From NCBI GenBank assembly GCA_905480065.1, contig CAJQOV010000159.1, forward strand, positions 1-6,966: a DNA stretch of 6,966 nt, given 5' to 3'. Below are positions 1 through 5,918 of the stretch, in pieces. Made by a program: the position numbers and the translations under genes. Within the stretch, counting starts at the first letter, position 1. Each line of letters starts with the position of its first letter. The notes below the pieces were generated by a model, which made no database searches, was not told the DNA's origin, and saw only the letters and a program-made list of their open reading frames with translations. This DNA is from an uncultured Gammaproteobacteria bacterium (GTDB taxonomy: Bacteria; Pseudomonadota; Gammaproteobacteria; UBA9214).

Positions 1-745
1 TTTCAGCTTCAACCGGTCCAGCTCCAAGGCGGCTTTCGACGAAGGCGCCGCTGGCTTCGACACACCAGTCGTTGGCGGCGACCGCGAGATCATAAAGATA
101 GGCATCGTTGCAGGCGTAATAAAAATCAATAATGCCGGTCAGTTGCTCACCATTCCAGAGCACGTTGTCGCGAAACAGGTCGGCATGAATCACGCCGCCC
201 GGGAGCTGCGTGAAACGGTTGGCCTGCTGGTAGGCGACTTCGGCGCGCAGCCTGTCAGCGTCGTCGGCAGGCAACTGGCCATACAGTTTTTGCGCGGTTG
301 CCATGCGCCACTCGTGGCCACGACCGTTGCTGCGTGTGCCGGTAAAATCGCTGCCGGCAATATGCAGGCGCGCAATGATTGCGCCAAGGGTCGTGCATTG
401 CCGGTCGGTCGGATGGTCGAGGCTGGTGCCGGCGAGCCGCTCCACCAGCGCGGTGGGCTTGTCCTTGAACTGGCGCAGGTAGTGGCCGTTGCGGTCCGCT
501 ACCGGATGCGCGCTGGGTATATCGTGCTCGGAGACATGAGCCATCAGGTCAAGAAAGAATCCCATTTCGTCCATGCTGTGGCTTTCGAACAGCGTCAACA
601 CCATCTCGCGACGGTCGGTAGTGACGAAATAGTTGGTGTTTTCGATGCCGTCACTGATGCCTTCATAGTCGCGCAATTCCCCGGCATCATACTGTCCCAG
701 CAGCTCGACGAGTTCGTCGCGCCCAACCTTGGTAAAAACGGACAT
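1..745 (-). CDS. thrB: Homoserine kinase, ThrB type II (partial, 3' end outside window)
   Basis: This enzyme phosphorylates L-homoserine with ATP to O-phosphohomoserine, the step before threonine synthase, in the cytoplasm. The visible 248 residues, starting MSVFTKVGRDEL, match the aminoglycoside-phosphotransferase-like ThrB of pseudomonads and relatives, not the GHMP-type ThrB of E. coli. The glycine-rich nucleotide region is at residues 28-40 (EGISDGIENTNYF). The Brenner-type catalytic motif HADLFRDN is at 187-194 (D189, N194). The metal-binding IDF is at 206-208 (D207), and the family-typical NDWC is at 225-228. The family is about 315 residues, so the C-terminal fifth is missing. The start lies 31 bp after the DUF2782 stop and has no clear Shine-Dalgarno. 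The last ten or so codons (bases 1-30) do not fit the family in this frame; the next frame does (ELDRLKLK), which suggests a frameshift near bases 25-34. The identity is secure; the integrity of the gene is not. Confidence 0.93.
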   Translation of the reverse strand, partial: MSVFTKVGRDELVELLGQYDAGELRDYEGISDGIENTNYFVTTDRREMVLTLFESHSMDEMGFFLDLMAHVSEHDIPSAHPVADRNGHYLRQFKDKPTALVERLAGTSLDHPTDRQCTTLGAIIARLHIAGSDFTGTRSNGRGHEWRMATAQKLYGQLPADDADRLRAEVAYQQANRFTQLPGGVIHADLFRDNVLWNGEQLTGIIDFYYACNDAYLYDLAVAANDWCVEASGAFVESRLGAGPVEAE

Positions 746-776
746 GATCAGTACCCGGTACTGGCTGCGTGTTTGC

Positions 777-1106
777 TTACCACCGGAAGATCATCCAGCT
801 GGGTACCACGAACGCCGGGTCCAGTTCGCTGCGACGGGCATTCAGGTTGCCATCACCGGTAGTGTCGATCAGGTAATAGGGCGGGCCTACCGTTGGCGTT
901 ACCTTGACCATATAAAGGGCGCCATTCATGCGGTATTCCTCGACCACGGCATCTTCCCGCTTGATGATGTTGACTTGTGGTTGCATGTCTTCATCGACGC
1001 CAATCGATGGCGGGGGTGCGGGATCCGGGCTCGGTTCCATGGCAGGCGCTGCGGCGAGCACCGGCAGGGCAAGGATGGATAACAGGATAAATAATGGGAT
1101 TTTCAT
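777..1106 (-). CDS. DUF2782 family small exported protein
   Basis: A 109-residue protein of unknown function. The N-terminus MKIPLFILLSILALPVLAAA is a short positive end plus a hydrophobic stretch with an Ala-rich cleavage area near residues 18-20. It has no lipobox cysteine, so a soluble periplasmic location is likely. A Pro/Asp-rich linker covers about 21-40. The conserved domain (about 45-109) contains YYLIDTTGDG (77-86) and ends PSWMIFRW, the pattern I associate with DUF2782. The D81-x-x-x-D85-G86 stretch resembles part of a calcium-binding loop, but the position-12 acid is absent, so I claim no metal binding. The AGGAA ribosome binding site overlaps the stop codon of the LOG gene 9 bp upstream, which argues for translational coupling in one transcript. 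thrB follows by 31 bp. From memory, pseudomonads keep a DUF2782 gene between polA and thrB, which supports orthology. Confidence 0.85.
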   Translation of the reverse strand: MKIPLFILLSILALPVLAAAPAMEPSPDPAPPPSIGVDEDMQPQVNIIKREDAVVEEYRMNGALYMVKVTPTVGPPYYLIDTTGDGNLNARRSELDPAFVVPSWMIFRW

Positions 1107-1115
1107 GACGGGTTC

Positions 1116-1853
1116 CTACAGTTCGAGCAGCTTTTCCTGTTCCTGTTCGGATGGTTCAAAGCTCTTGTGCTCATAATAATCAAAGATCGCATCGACCACT
1201 GCTTTGGGCGAGTCGATGACCAGTAACAGGTCGAGATCTTCTGCCGAGATGGTGCCTTCGGTCACCAGGGTGGTGCGGAACCAATCCAGCAGTCCCTGCC
1301 AGAAGGTGGTCCCGACCAGGATGATCGGGATGCGCCGTGTCTTGCCGGTCTGAACCAGGGTAAGAATCTCGGCCAGTTCGTCCAGCGTGCCAAATCCCCC
1401 CGGACATACCACGTATGCCGAGGCGTATTTCACGAACATCACCTTGCGCGAGAAAAAATGCCGGAAGTTCAGGCGGATATTCTGATACGGGTTGCCGCTC
1501 TGTTCGAACGGCAGCTGGATATTCAGGCCGATGCTCGGTGACTTGCCGTGAAAGGCCCCCTTGTTGGAGGCTTCCATGATGCCGGGGCCGCCACCGCTGA
1601 CGACGGCAAACCCGGCGTCGGACAGTAACCGCGAGATTTCCTCGGCCTGCTGGTAATACGGGTGATCGACCGGCGTACGCGCCGAACCGAATAAACTTAC
1701 GGATGGGCGGATGTGTGCCAGTCGCTCAAAACCTTCCACGAATTCCGCCATGATCTGGAAGATTTTCCAGGATTCACGGGTCAGCTGGGTGTCGTTGTTG
1801 GGCAGCATCCCGTGATGCGCTACCCGGGGATCCGGCTCTTTCTTGTCGCTCAT
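1116..1853 (-). CDS. LOG family (TIGR00730) nucleoside 5'-monophosphate phosphoribohydrolase-like protein
   Basis: A 245-residue Rossmann-fold cytoplasmic protein of the LOG / 'lysine decarboxylase-like' family. Characterised members cleave the N-glycosidic bond of (cytokinin or ordinary) nucleoside monophosphates, releasing base and ribose 5-phosphate. The older label lysine decarboxylase is a misnomer. The sequence shows GGGPGIMEA at 87-95, SRK at 135-137 and the signature PGGFGTLDE at 151-159, which holds the catalytic and phosphate-binding residues. The C-terminus is a charged, Glu/Gln-rich tail. The frame stays open to an ATG at 1997, but that would add 48 residues without family character and run to the polA start. 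I chose MSDKKEP at 1853, which has AGGA about 13 nt upstream and gives the usual length; M16 (MLPNNDTQL) is a further alternative. It is the first gene of the probable operon with DUF2782 and thrB. The substrate cannot be told from sequence; nucleotide salvage or housecleaning is an inference. Confidence 0.88.
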   Translation of the reverse strand: MSDKKEPDPRVAHHGMLPNNDTQLTRESWKIFQIMAEFVEGFERLAHIRPSVSLFGSARTPVDHPYYQQAEEISRLLSDAGFAVVSGGGPGIMEASNKGAFHGKSPSIGLNIQLPFEQSGNPYQNIRLNFRHFFSRKVMFVKYASAYVVCPGGFGTLDELAEILTLVQTGKTRRIPIILVGTTFWQGLLDWFRTTLVTEGTISAEDLDLLLVIDSPKAVVDAIFDYYEHKSFEPSEQEQEKLLEL

Positions 1854-1999
1854 GCTGCTGTGCTGATCCTGTCTGATACCCGCTAACGGGAGGTCTGGGC
1901 GGGTGCCGGAATGATGATACCATGACCGGAATGCCCATTTGTTTTCGTTCGGGTTTTCCCTGCGAGCATCAATAACACCAACAGGCCACCAAGACAATC
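1854..1999. promoter_or_regulatory. Divergent intergenic region between the LOG operon and polA
   Basis: This 146 bp spacer must hold promoters for both directions. For the minus strand I see an extended -10, TGGTATCAT (1922 to 1914), without a good -35; transcription would start near 1907 and give a leader of about 54 nt. The leader contains a small perfect hairpin CCCG-CTAA-CGGG at 1879-1890. The 8-bp word CCGGAATG occurs twice in direct orientation (1906-1913 and 1926-1933), flanking the -10. For polA no convincing sigma-70 pair or strong ribosome binding site is visible on the plus strand. The region's role is certain from context; the individual elements are weak. Confidence 0.4.
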
Positions 2000-4714
2000 A
2001 TGGCGACTGACAAATCCGCTCCTTTGCTGCTGGTCGATGGATCTTCCTACCTGTACCGCGCGTTTCACGTGCCAAACCTGCAACAGCTGAGCAATAAAAA
2101 CGGTGAACCGACCGGCGCGGTGTATGGCGTGGTCAACATGTTGCGCAGCCTGCTGAACGAGTACGACCCGCAACACCTCGCGGTGGTGTTCGATGCCCGG
2201 GGCAGGAATTTTCGCCATGACCTGTATGAACAATACAAGGCCAACCGGCCACCGATGCCGGACGAGCTGTCGGCACAGGTGCCGCCGCTGCTGGAGATCA
2301 TCCGCGCCATGGGCCTGCCGTTGCTGCAAATCGACGGCGTGGAAGCGGACGATGTGATCGGCACGCTGGCAAAGCGAGCCACGGCACAGGGCATGCACAC
2401 GGTAATTTCGACCGGAGACAAGGATATGGCACAGCTGGTGGACGGCCATGTCACGCTGGTCAACACCATGTCGCGTACCACGCTGGATCCCGACGGCGTG
2501 GTGGAGAAGTTCGGGGTTACCCCGGCACAGATCATCGACTATCTCGCGCTGATTGGCGACAGCTCGGACAATATCCCCGGCGTCCCCAAGGTGGGTCCCA
2601 AAACGGCCGCGAAGTGGTTGGCCGACTGGGGCACGCTGGACAAGGTGATAGAACATGCCGATGAGATCAAGGGCAAGGTTGGCGAGAGTCTGCGCGCCAG
2701 TCTCGACCAGTTGCCGCTGTCGCGCCAGCTGGCCACCATCCACTGCGACGTCGCGCTCGATATCACGCCAGACGCACTGCAGCGCCAGCCGCCGGACGCC
2801 GGGCGTTTGCACGCGCTGTATGCCGAACTCGACTTTGTCCGCTGGCTGGAAGAACTGGACAGCGCGGTTGTGCAACCCACGGCCGCCGGCAAAAACGCTG
2901 GCGCGGGAGAGTATGAAACCGTGCTCGATCAGCAGCGCCTGGGGGACTGGTTGCGCCGGCTGCGTGCAGCCGGTGAGTTTGCCTTCGATACCGAAACCAC
3001 CAGCCTGGCGTACATGGATGCGCGCATCGTCGGCGTATCGTTTGCCATTCAGCCGGGCGCGGCCGCCTATGTGCCGCTGGCGCATGACTACCCCGGCGCA
3101 CCGCAGCAGCTGGAGCGGACGGCGGTGCTGGCCGAACTGGCGCCTTTGCTTGAAAATAGTGAGATCAAGAAAATTGGGCATCACATTAAATATGATCGTA
3201 ACGTACTGTCTAATCATGGAATAACGTTGAACGGCATTGCCTACGACACCATGCTGGAGTCCTACATCCTGGACAGCACGGCAACCCGGCATGACATGGA
3301 TTCCGTGGCAAAAAAGTACCTCGACTACAGCACCATCACGTTTGAACAGGTCGCCGGCAAGGGCAAGAACCAGCTGACCTTCAACGAAGTGCCGCTGGAA
3401 AGCGCGGCACCCTACGCGGCCGAGGATGCCGACATCACCCTGCGCCTGCACCGGGCGATGTGGCCGCAACTGGCGCAGACGCCGGGCCTGGAAAAGATCT
3501 ATCGCGAAATCGAGATCCCGCTGGTAACCGTGCTCTCCGACATGGAGCAGACCGGTGTGGCCATCGACTGCCAGATGCTGGCGCTGCAAAGCCGGCAGCT
3601 GGCGAAGCGCATCGTCGAGATCGAACAGGAAGCGCATCGCGAGGCCGGCCAGCCATTCAACCTCGGCTCGCCGAAGCAGATCCAGGAGCTGTTGTTCGAC
3701 AAGCTGCAGTTGCCGGTGCTGGCCAAGACCCCGACCGGCGTGCCATCCACCGCCGAATCGGTGCTGGCCGAGCTGGCACTGGATTACCCGCTGCCGCGCC
3801 TGATCCTGGAGCATCGGTCGCTGAGCAAGCTGAAGTCCACCTACACGGACCGGTTGCCCGAACAGGTGTCCGTGACCACCGGCCGCGTACATACCTCCTA
3901 TCACCAGGCCGTGGCGGCGACCGGTCGGTTGTCGTCATCCGACCCGAATCTGCAAAACATCCCCATACGCACCGAGGAGGGCCGGCGCATTCGCCAGGCG
4001 TTCGTGGCCCGCCCCGGTTGTGTATTGCTGGCCGCCGACTATTCCCAGATCGAACTGCGCATCATGGCGCACCTGTCTTCCGACGCCGGCCTGCTGAAGG
4101 CGTTCTCCGCCGGTGAGGATGTGCACTGCGCCACGGCAGCCGAGGTATTCGGGGTAGCCCCGGAGGAGGTCAGCAGCGACCAGCGCCGCTCGGCCAAGGC
4201 GATCAACTTCGGACTGATCTACGGGATGTCGGCTTTCGGGCTTGCCAGGCAACTCGGCATCCCGCGCGGTGCGGCGCAGGAATATATCGAGCGCTACTTC
4301 GCGCGCTATCCGGGGGTGCGGGACTACATGGAGGGCACCCGGGCGCAGGCGCATGAACAGGGCTATGTCGAGACCGTGTTCGGGCGCCGCCTGTATCTTC
4401 CGGACATCAATGCGCGCAACGGCCAGCGTCGTGCGGCGGCCGAGCGCACCGCGATCAATGCACCCATGCAAGGTACGGCAGCTGACATCATCAAGCGCGC
4501 CATGATCAATCTGCACGACTGGATCGCAAGCCAGTCACAGTGGGACATCACCATGATCATGCAGGTGCATGACGAACTGGTGTTCGAGGTGGCAGTGGCT
4601 GATGTCGAGTCGGTACGGGAAGAAATCCGCGCCCGCATGTGCGCTGCTGCCGCGTTACGGGTACCGCTGGTTGTCGATATCGGGGTGGGTAATAACTGGG
4701 ATGAAGCCCACTAA
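2000..4714 (+). CDS. polA: DNA polymerase I
   Basis: This enzyme fills gaps and replaces Okazaki primers and damaged DNA. All three domains are present in 904 residues (E. coli 928). The 5'-3' exonuclease (about 1-290) has VDGSSYLYRAFH (12-23), VEADDVIGTLA (114-124), STGDKDMAQL (137-146) and the helix-hairpin-helix DNA-binding stretch GDSSDNIPGVPKVG (186-199). The 3'-5' exonuclease (about 300-500) keeps every catalytic residue: D330 and E332 in FDTETTS, D399 in KYDR, and Y472 and D476 in YAAEDAD, so proofreading should work. The polymerase domain (about 510-904) has motif A DYSQIELR (D680), motif B KAINFGLIYG (K733, F737, Y741) and motif C QVHDE (D858). The start MATDKSAPLL lines up with the E. 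coli N-terminus, though no clear Shine-Dalgarno precedes it. A terminator lies directly downstream. Codons for residues about 384-410 (bases 3151-3231) are unusually AT-rich compared with the rest of the gene. Confidence 0.98.
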   Translation: MATDKSAPLLLVDGSSYLYRAFHVPNLQQLSNKNGEPTGAVYGVVNMLRSLLNEYDPQHLAVVFDARGRNFRHDLYEQYKANRPPMPDELSAQVPPLLEIIRAMGLPLLQIDGVEADDVIGTLAKRATAQGMHTVISTGDKDMAQLVDGHVTLVNTMSRTTLDPDGVVEKFGVTPAQIIDYLALIGDSSDNIPGVPKVGPKTAAKWLADWGTLDKVIEHADEIKGKVGESLRASLDQLPLSRQLATIHCDVALDITPDALQRQPPDAGRLHALYAELDFVRWLEELDSAVVQPTAAGKNAGAGEYETVLDQQRLGDWLRRLRAAGEFAFDTETTSLAYMDARIVGVSFAIQPGAAAYVPLAHDYPGAPQQLERTAVLAELAPLLENSEIKKIGHHIKYDRNVLSNHGITLNGIAYDTMLESYILDSTATRHDMDSVAKKYLDYSTITFEQVAGKGKNQLTFNEVPLESAAPYAAEDADITLRLHRAMWPQLAQTPGLEKIYREIEIPLVTVLSDMEQTGVAIDCQMLALQSRQLAKRIVEIEQEAHREAGQPFNLGSPKQIQELLFDKLQLPVLAKTPTGVPSTAESVLAELALDYPLPRLILEHRSLSKLKSTYTDRLPEQVSVTTGRVHTSYHQAVAATGRLSSSDPNLQNIPIRTEEGRRIRQAFVARPGCVLLAADYSQIELRIMAHLSSDAGLLKAFSAGEDVHCATAAEVFGVAPEEVSSDQRRSAKAINFGLIYGMSAFGLARQLGIPRGAAQEYIERYFARYPGVRDYMEGTRAQAHEQGYVETVFGRRLYLPDINARNGQRRAAAERTAINAPMQGTAADIIKRAMINLHDWIASQSQWDITMIMQVHDELVFEVAVADVESVREEIRARMCAAAALRVPLVVDIGVGNNWDEAH

Positions 4715-4752
4715 ACGGGCGTAGGGTGATTTATCCGTGCCGCCGTTTTTTT
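4715..4752 (+). terminator. Rho-independent terminator of polA
   Basis: Directly after the TAA, ACGGGCG (4715-4721) pairs with CGCCGT (4741-4746) with one bulged G. An inner GGGT/ATCC helix (4724-4727 with 4733-4736) stacks inside it, and a run of seven T ends the unit at 4746-4752. The position and the T-tract make it the likely end of the polA message. Confidence 0.7.
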
Positions 4753-4907
4753 GATAAAGGGATGTTATTCATTAAAAACAACGGAATGCCAGGTTGTAAC
4801 AGATAACTGTATATATATAGATAAAACACCAAAATAAAAGTGCCAGATAACTTTCAGGGCCATTGGCTGGTATTTCACCCCGGCCATTTTGCACCCGCCA
4901 CATTCAC
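4753..4907. other. AT-rich non-coding stretch upstream of the small RNA gene
   Basis: No protein gene is visible here. The first 100 bases or so are clearly more AT-rich than the surrounding genes and include a TATATATA run (4812-4819). A possible sigma-70 promoter, TTGTAA (4794-4799), 16 bp, TATAGA (4816-4821), points rightward. The 9-bp word CAGATAACT occurs twice in direct orientation at 4800-4808 and 4844-4852, 44 bp apart and so close to four helical turns. It could be an upstream control region for the small RNA; that is inference. Confidence 0.4.
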
Positions 4908-4935
4908 GGAACCTTTACCGGGATAGCCAGTCACA
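4908..4935 (+). promoter_or_regulatory. Sigma-E (RpoE/AlgU)-like promoter of the small RNA gene
   Basis: A -35 element GGAACCT (4908-4914) and a -10 element TCACA (4931-4935) are separated by 16 bp. Against the extracytoplasmic sigma-E consensus as I know it (GGAACTT, 15-17 bp, TCnnA), this is 6 of 7 at -35 plus the invariant TC and final A at -10. Transcription would begin near 4941, exactly before the structured RNA segment. ErsA, at this locus in Pseudomonas aeruginosa, is known to depend on the same class of sigma factor (sigma-22/AlgU). Confidence 0.65.
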
Positions 4936-4940
4936 TCGAT

Positions 4941-5051
4941 TATGGAGGCACATGCCTGCTCCCCCTCCCTGAGCAGGTTCCTCCTCCCGGTCCGCAAGGA
5001 CAGGGTTTTTTGAAACCCCGGCAGAATCCCCCTTCACGCCGGGGTTTTTTT
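4941..5051 (+). ncRNA. Candidate small regulatory RNA at the spf/ersA locus
   Basis: The predicted RNA is about 110 nt, near the size of Spot 42 (109 nt) and ErsA (about 130 nt), and lies like them between polA and engB in the polA direction. Hairpin 1 has a 7-bp stem CCTGCTC/GAGCAGG (4955-4961 with 4971-4977) whose 9-nt loop, CCCCTCCCT (4962-4970), is complementary to ribosome binding sites. GGAGG (4944-4948) can close a lower helix with CCTCC (4980-4984). Hairpin 2 has GTCC/GGAC capped by a GCAA tetraloop (4990-5001), extended by CCC/GGG across a G-A mismatch and followed by six T, which could end a shorter form. The terminator hairpin follows. A poly-U tail and exposed pyrimidine-rich seeds fit Hfq-dependent repression by masking Shine-Dalgarno sequences. 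Sequence orthology to ErsA is not shown; the assignment rests on promoter, structure and position. Six-codon and 23-codon reading frames inside it are treated as findings. Confidence 0.7.
5013..5051 (+). terminator. Strong intrinsic terminator of the small RNA (possibly shared with engB)
   Basis: A perfect inverted repeat CCCCGGC/GCCGGGG (5016-5022 with 5038-5044), extendable to 10 bp with AAA/TTT, encloses a 15-nt loop and is followed by seven T (5045-5051). Read from the other strand it also forms a hairpin, 40 bp after the engB stop, but only three T follow there, so it would be a weaker terminator for engB. Confidence 0.88.
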
Positions 5052-5090
5052 ATGCCCCGGATTCGGGATCACCCGGCAAGCCGTGGCGCG

Positions 5091-5699
5091 TCAGGCCTGC
5101 TCCACGAACCCCATCCACGCATCCAGCACGCCGTGCAGTTCATCCAGGCCGGCGCGGCTCAGCGCAGAGAACAGCTGGGCGCTGGCATCGGGGTGCAGGC
5201 TGGCCAGTTCCTTGCGCACCAGCAGCAGGGACGCCTGCGCCGGGCCACGCTTGAGCTTGTCCGACTTGGTCAGCAGTACGTGGGTGGCCAGTCCGGCGCC
5301 GTGGCACCAGCCCAGCACCTGCCGGTCGGTATCCTTGAGCGGGTGGCGAACGTCCATCAACACAATGACGCCGCTGAGCGACTGGCGTGTCTCCAGGTAG
5401 CGGGCGATATTCTGCTGCCACTGGTCCTTGATACTGCGTGCAACCCTGGCATAGCCATAACCGGGCAGGTCCACCAGGCGCCGGTCTTCGGCGATGGCAA
5501 AAAAATTGATTTCGCGGGTACGGCCCGGCGCCTTGCTGATGCGCGCCAGGGCACGCTGCCCGGTGATGACATTCAGGGCACTGGACTTGCCGGCGTTGGA
5601 GCGCCCCGCCAGGGCGATCTCGATACCGCTATCCGCCGGCGCGCGCCCTGTATCGGGTGTGCCAAGGATGAATCGTGCCTGTTGATAGTGATTGTTCAT
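5091..5699 (-). CDS. engB: Ribosome biogenesis GTP-binding protein EngB/YihA (YsxC)
   Basis: A 202-residue TrmE-Era-EngA-EngB-type GTPase needed for late assembly of the 50S ribosomal subunit, often essential. The GTPase motifs are complete: G1 GRSNAGKS (32-39), the G2 threonine in PGRTREINFF (T61), G3 DLPG (77-80) within DLPGYGYA, G4 TKSD (144-147) and G5 SAL (178-180). MDVRHP (115-120) is also typical. The frame is open upstream to 5855, but the start MNNHYQQARFILG at 5699 matches the family N-terminus, gives the usual length (E. coli 210) and has a GGGAAA ribosome binding site about 6 nt upstream. It converges with the small RNA gene and polA and diverges from cytochrome c4. The polA-sRNA-engB order is the one known from enterics and pseudomonads. 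Confidence 0.96.
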   Translation of the reverse strand: MNNHYQQARFILGTPDTGRAPADSGIEIALAGRSNAGKSSALNVITGQRALARISKAPGRTREINFFAIAEDRRLVDLPGYGYARVARSIKDQWQQNIARYLETRQSLSGVIVLMDVRHPLKDTDRQVLGWCHGAGLATHVLLTKSDKLKRGPAQASLLLVRKELASLHPDASAQLFSALSRAGLDELHGVLDAWMGFVEQA

Positions 5700-5717
5700 A
5701 ACGGATTTCCCAGCCGC

Positions 5718-5746
5718 ATTAAACGCGACTCGCGGGGTAATGGAAA
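5718..5746 (-). promoter_or_regulatory. Possible sigma-70 promoter of engB
   Basis: On the minus strand TTTCCA (5746-5741), a 17-bp spacer and TTTAAT (5723-5718) match the -35/-10 consensus at 4 of 6 and 5 of 6. Transcription would start only about 12 nt before the ATG, so the ribosome binding site would sit at the very 5' end. The short leader lowers confidence, and a start further upstream is possible. Confidence 0.35.
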
Positions 5747-5794
5747 GTCTCTTTGTTTTTATTTGTTTAGCCCTGTCCCGCGCGTTTTCTTCGG

Positions 5795-5823
5795 TTGACC
5801 CGCAATCGCGCCACAGGTATAAA
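5795..5823 (+). promoter_or_regulatory. Sigma-70 promoter of cytochrome c4
   Basis: TTGACC (5795-5800), exactly 17 bp, then TATAAA (5818-5823): 10 of 12 consensus positions with the optimal spacer. It predicts a start near 5830, a leader of about 90 nt and strong constitutive expression of the cytochrome gene downstream. Confidence 0.72.
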
Positions 5824-5878
5824 AGGAACCCTTTTTCGCTCGCGGGCAGGTACAACCCCGGGCCATGCGAATTTTGAT

Positions 5879-5897
5879 CCTGCCGATACCTGGCAGG
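5879..5897 (+). other. Leader hairpin before the cytochrome c4 ribosome binding site
   Basis: A perfect 6-bp inverted repeat CCTGCC/GGCAGG with a 7-nt loop (GATACCT) ends 6 nt before the AGGAG ribosome binding site (5904-5908). There is no T-run, so it is not a terminator. It may stabilise the mRNA 5' region or tune translation; that is inference. Confidence 0.4.
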
Positions 5898-5918
5898 CGC
5901 TACAGGAGCAGCTCAGAA

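Noticed and set aside
143..862. Plus-strand open frame of 239 codons opposite thrB
   Set aside because: It runs antisense across thrB and into DUF2782, shows no family features, and ThrB motifs are clear on the minus strand.
1854..1997. N-terminal extension of the LOG protein by 48 residues
   Set aside because: The extra residues have no family similarity, would overlap the promoter region up to the polA start, and the start at 1853 gives the normal length.
1883..3904. Open frame of 673 codons on the minus strand opposite polA
   Set aside because: It mirrors the GC-rich codon pattern of polA, has no recognisable domain, and is rich in His/Gln/Arg as expected for an antisense shadow. polA is unquestionable on the other strand.
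4861..4895. Possible sigma-54 promoter (GG...GC) in the polA-engB spacer
   Set aside because: The GG and GC pairs seen do not have the fixed 10-bp separation required.
4863..5798. Plus-strand open frame of 311 codons across the small RNA and engB
   Set aside because: It passes through a strong terminator and is antisense to engB with all five GTPase motifs on the minus strand; the composition is not protein-like.
5825..5852. Second sigma-E-like element GGAACCC before cytochrome c4
   Set aside because: No TCnnA -10 occurs at the required distance, and a near-consensus sigma-70 promoter overlaps just upstream.
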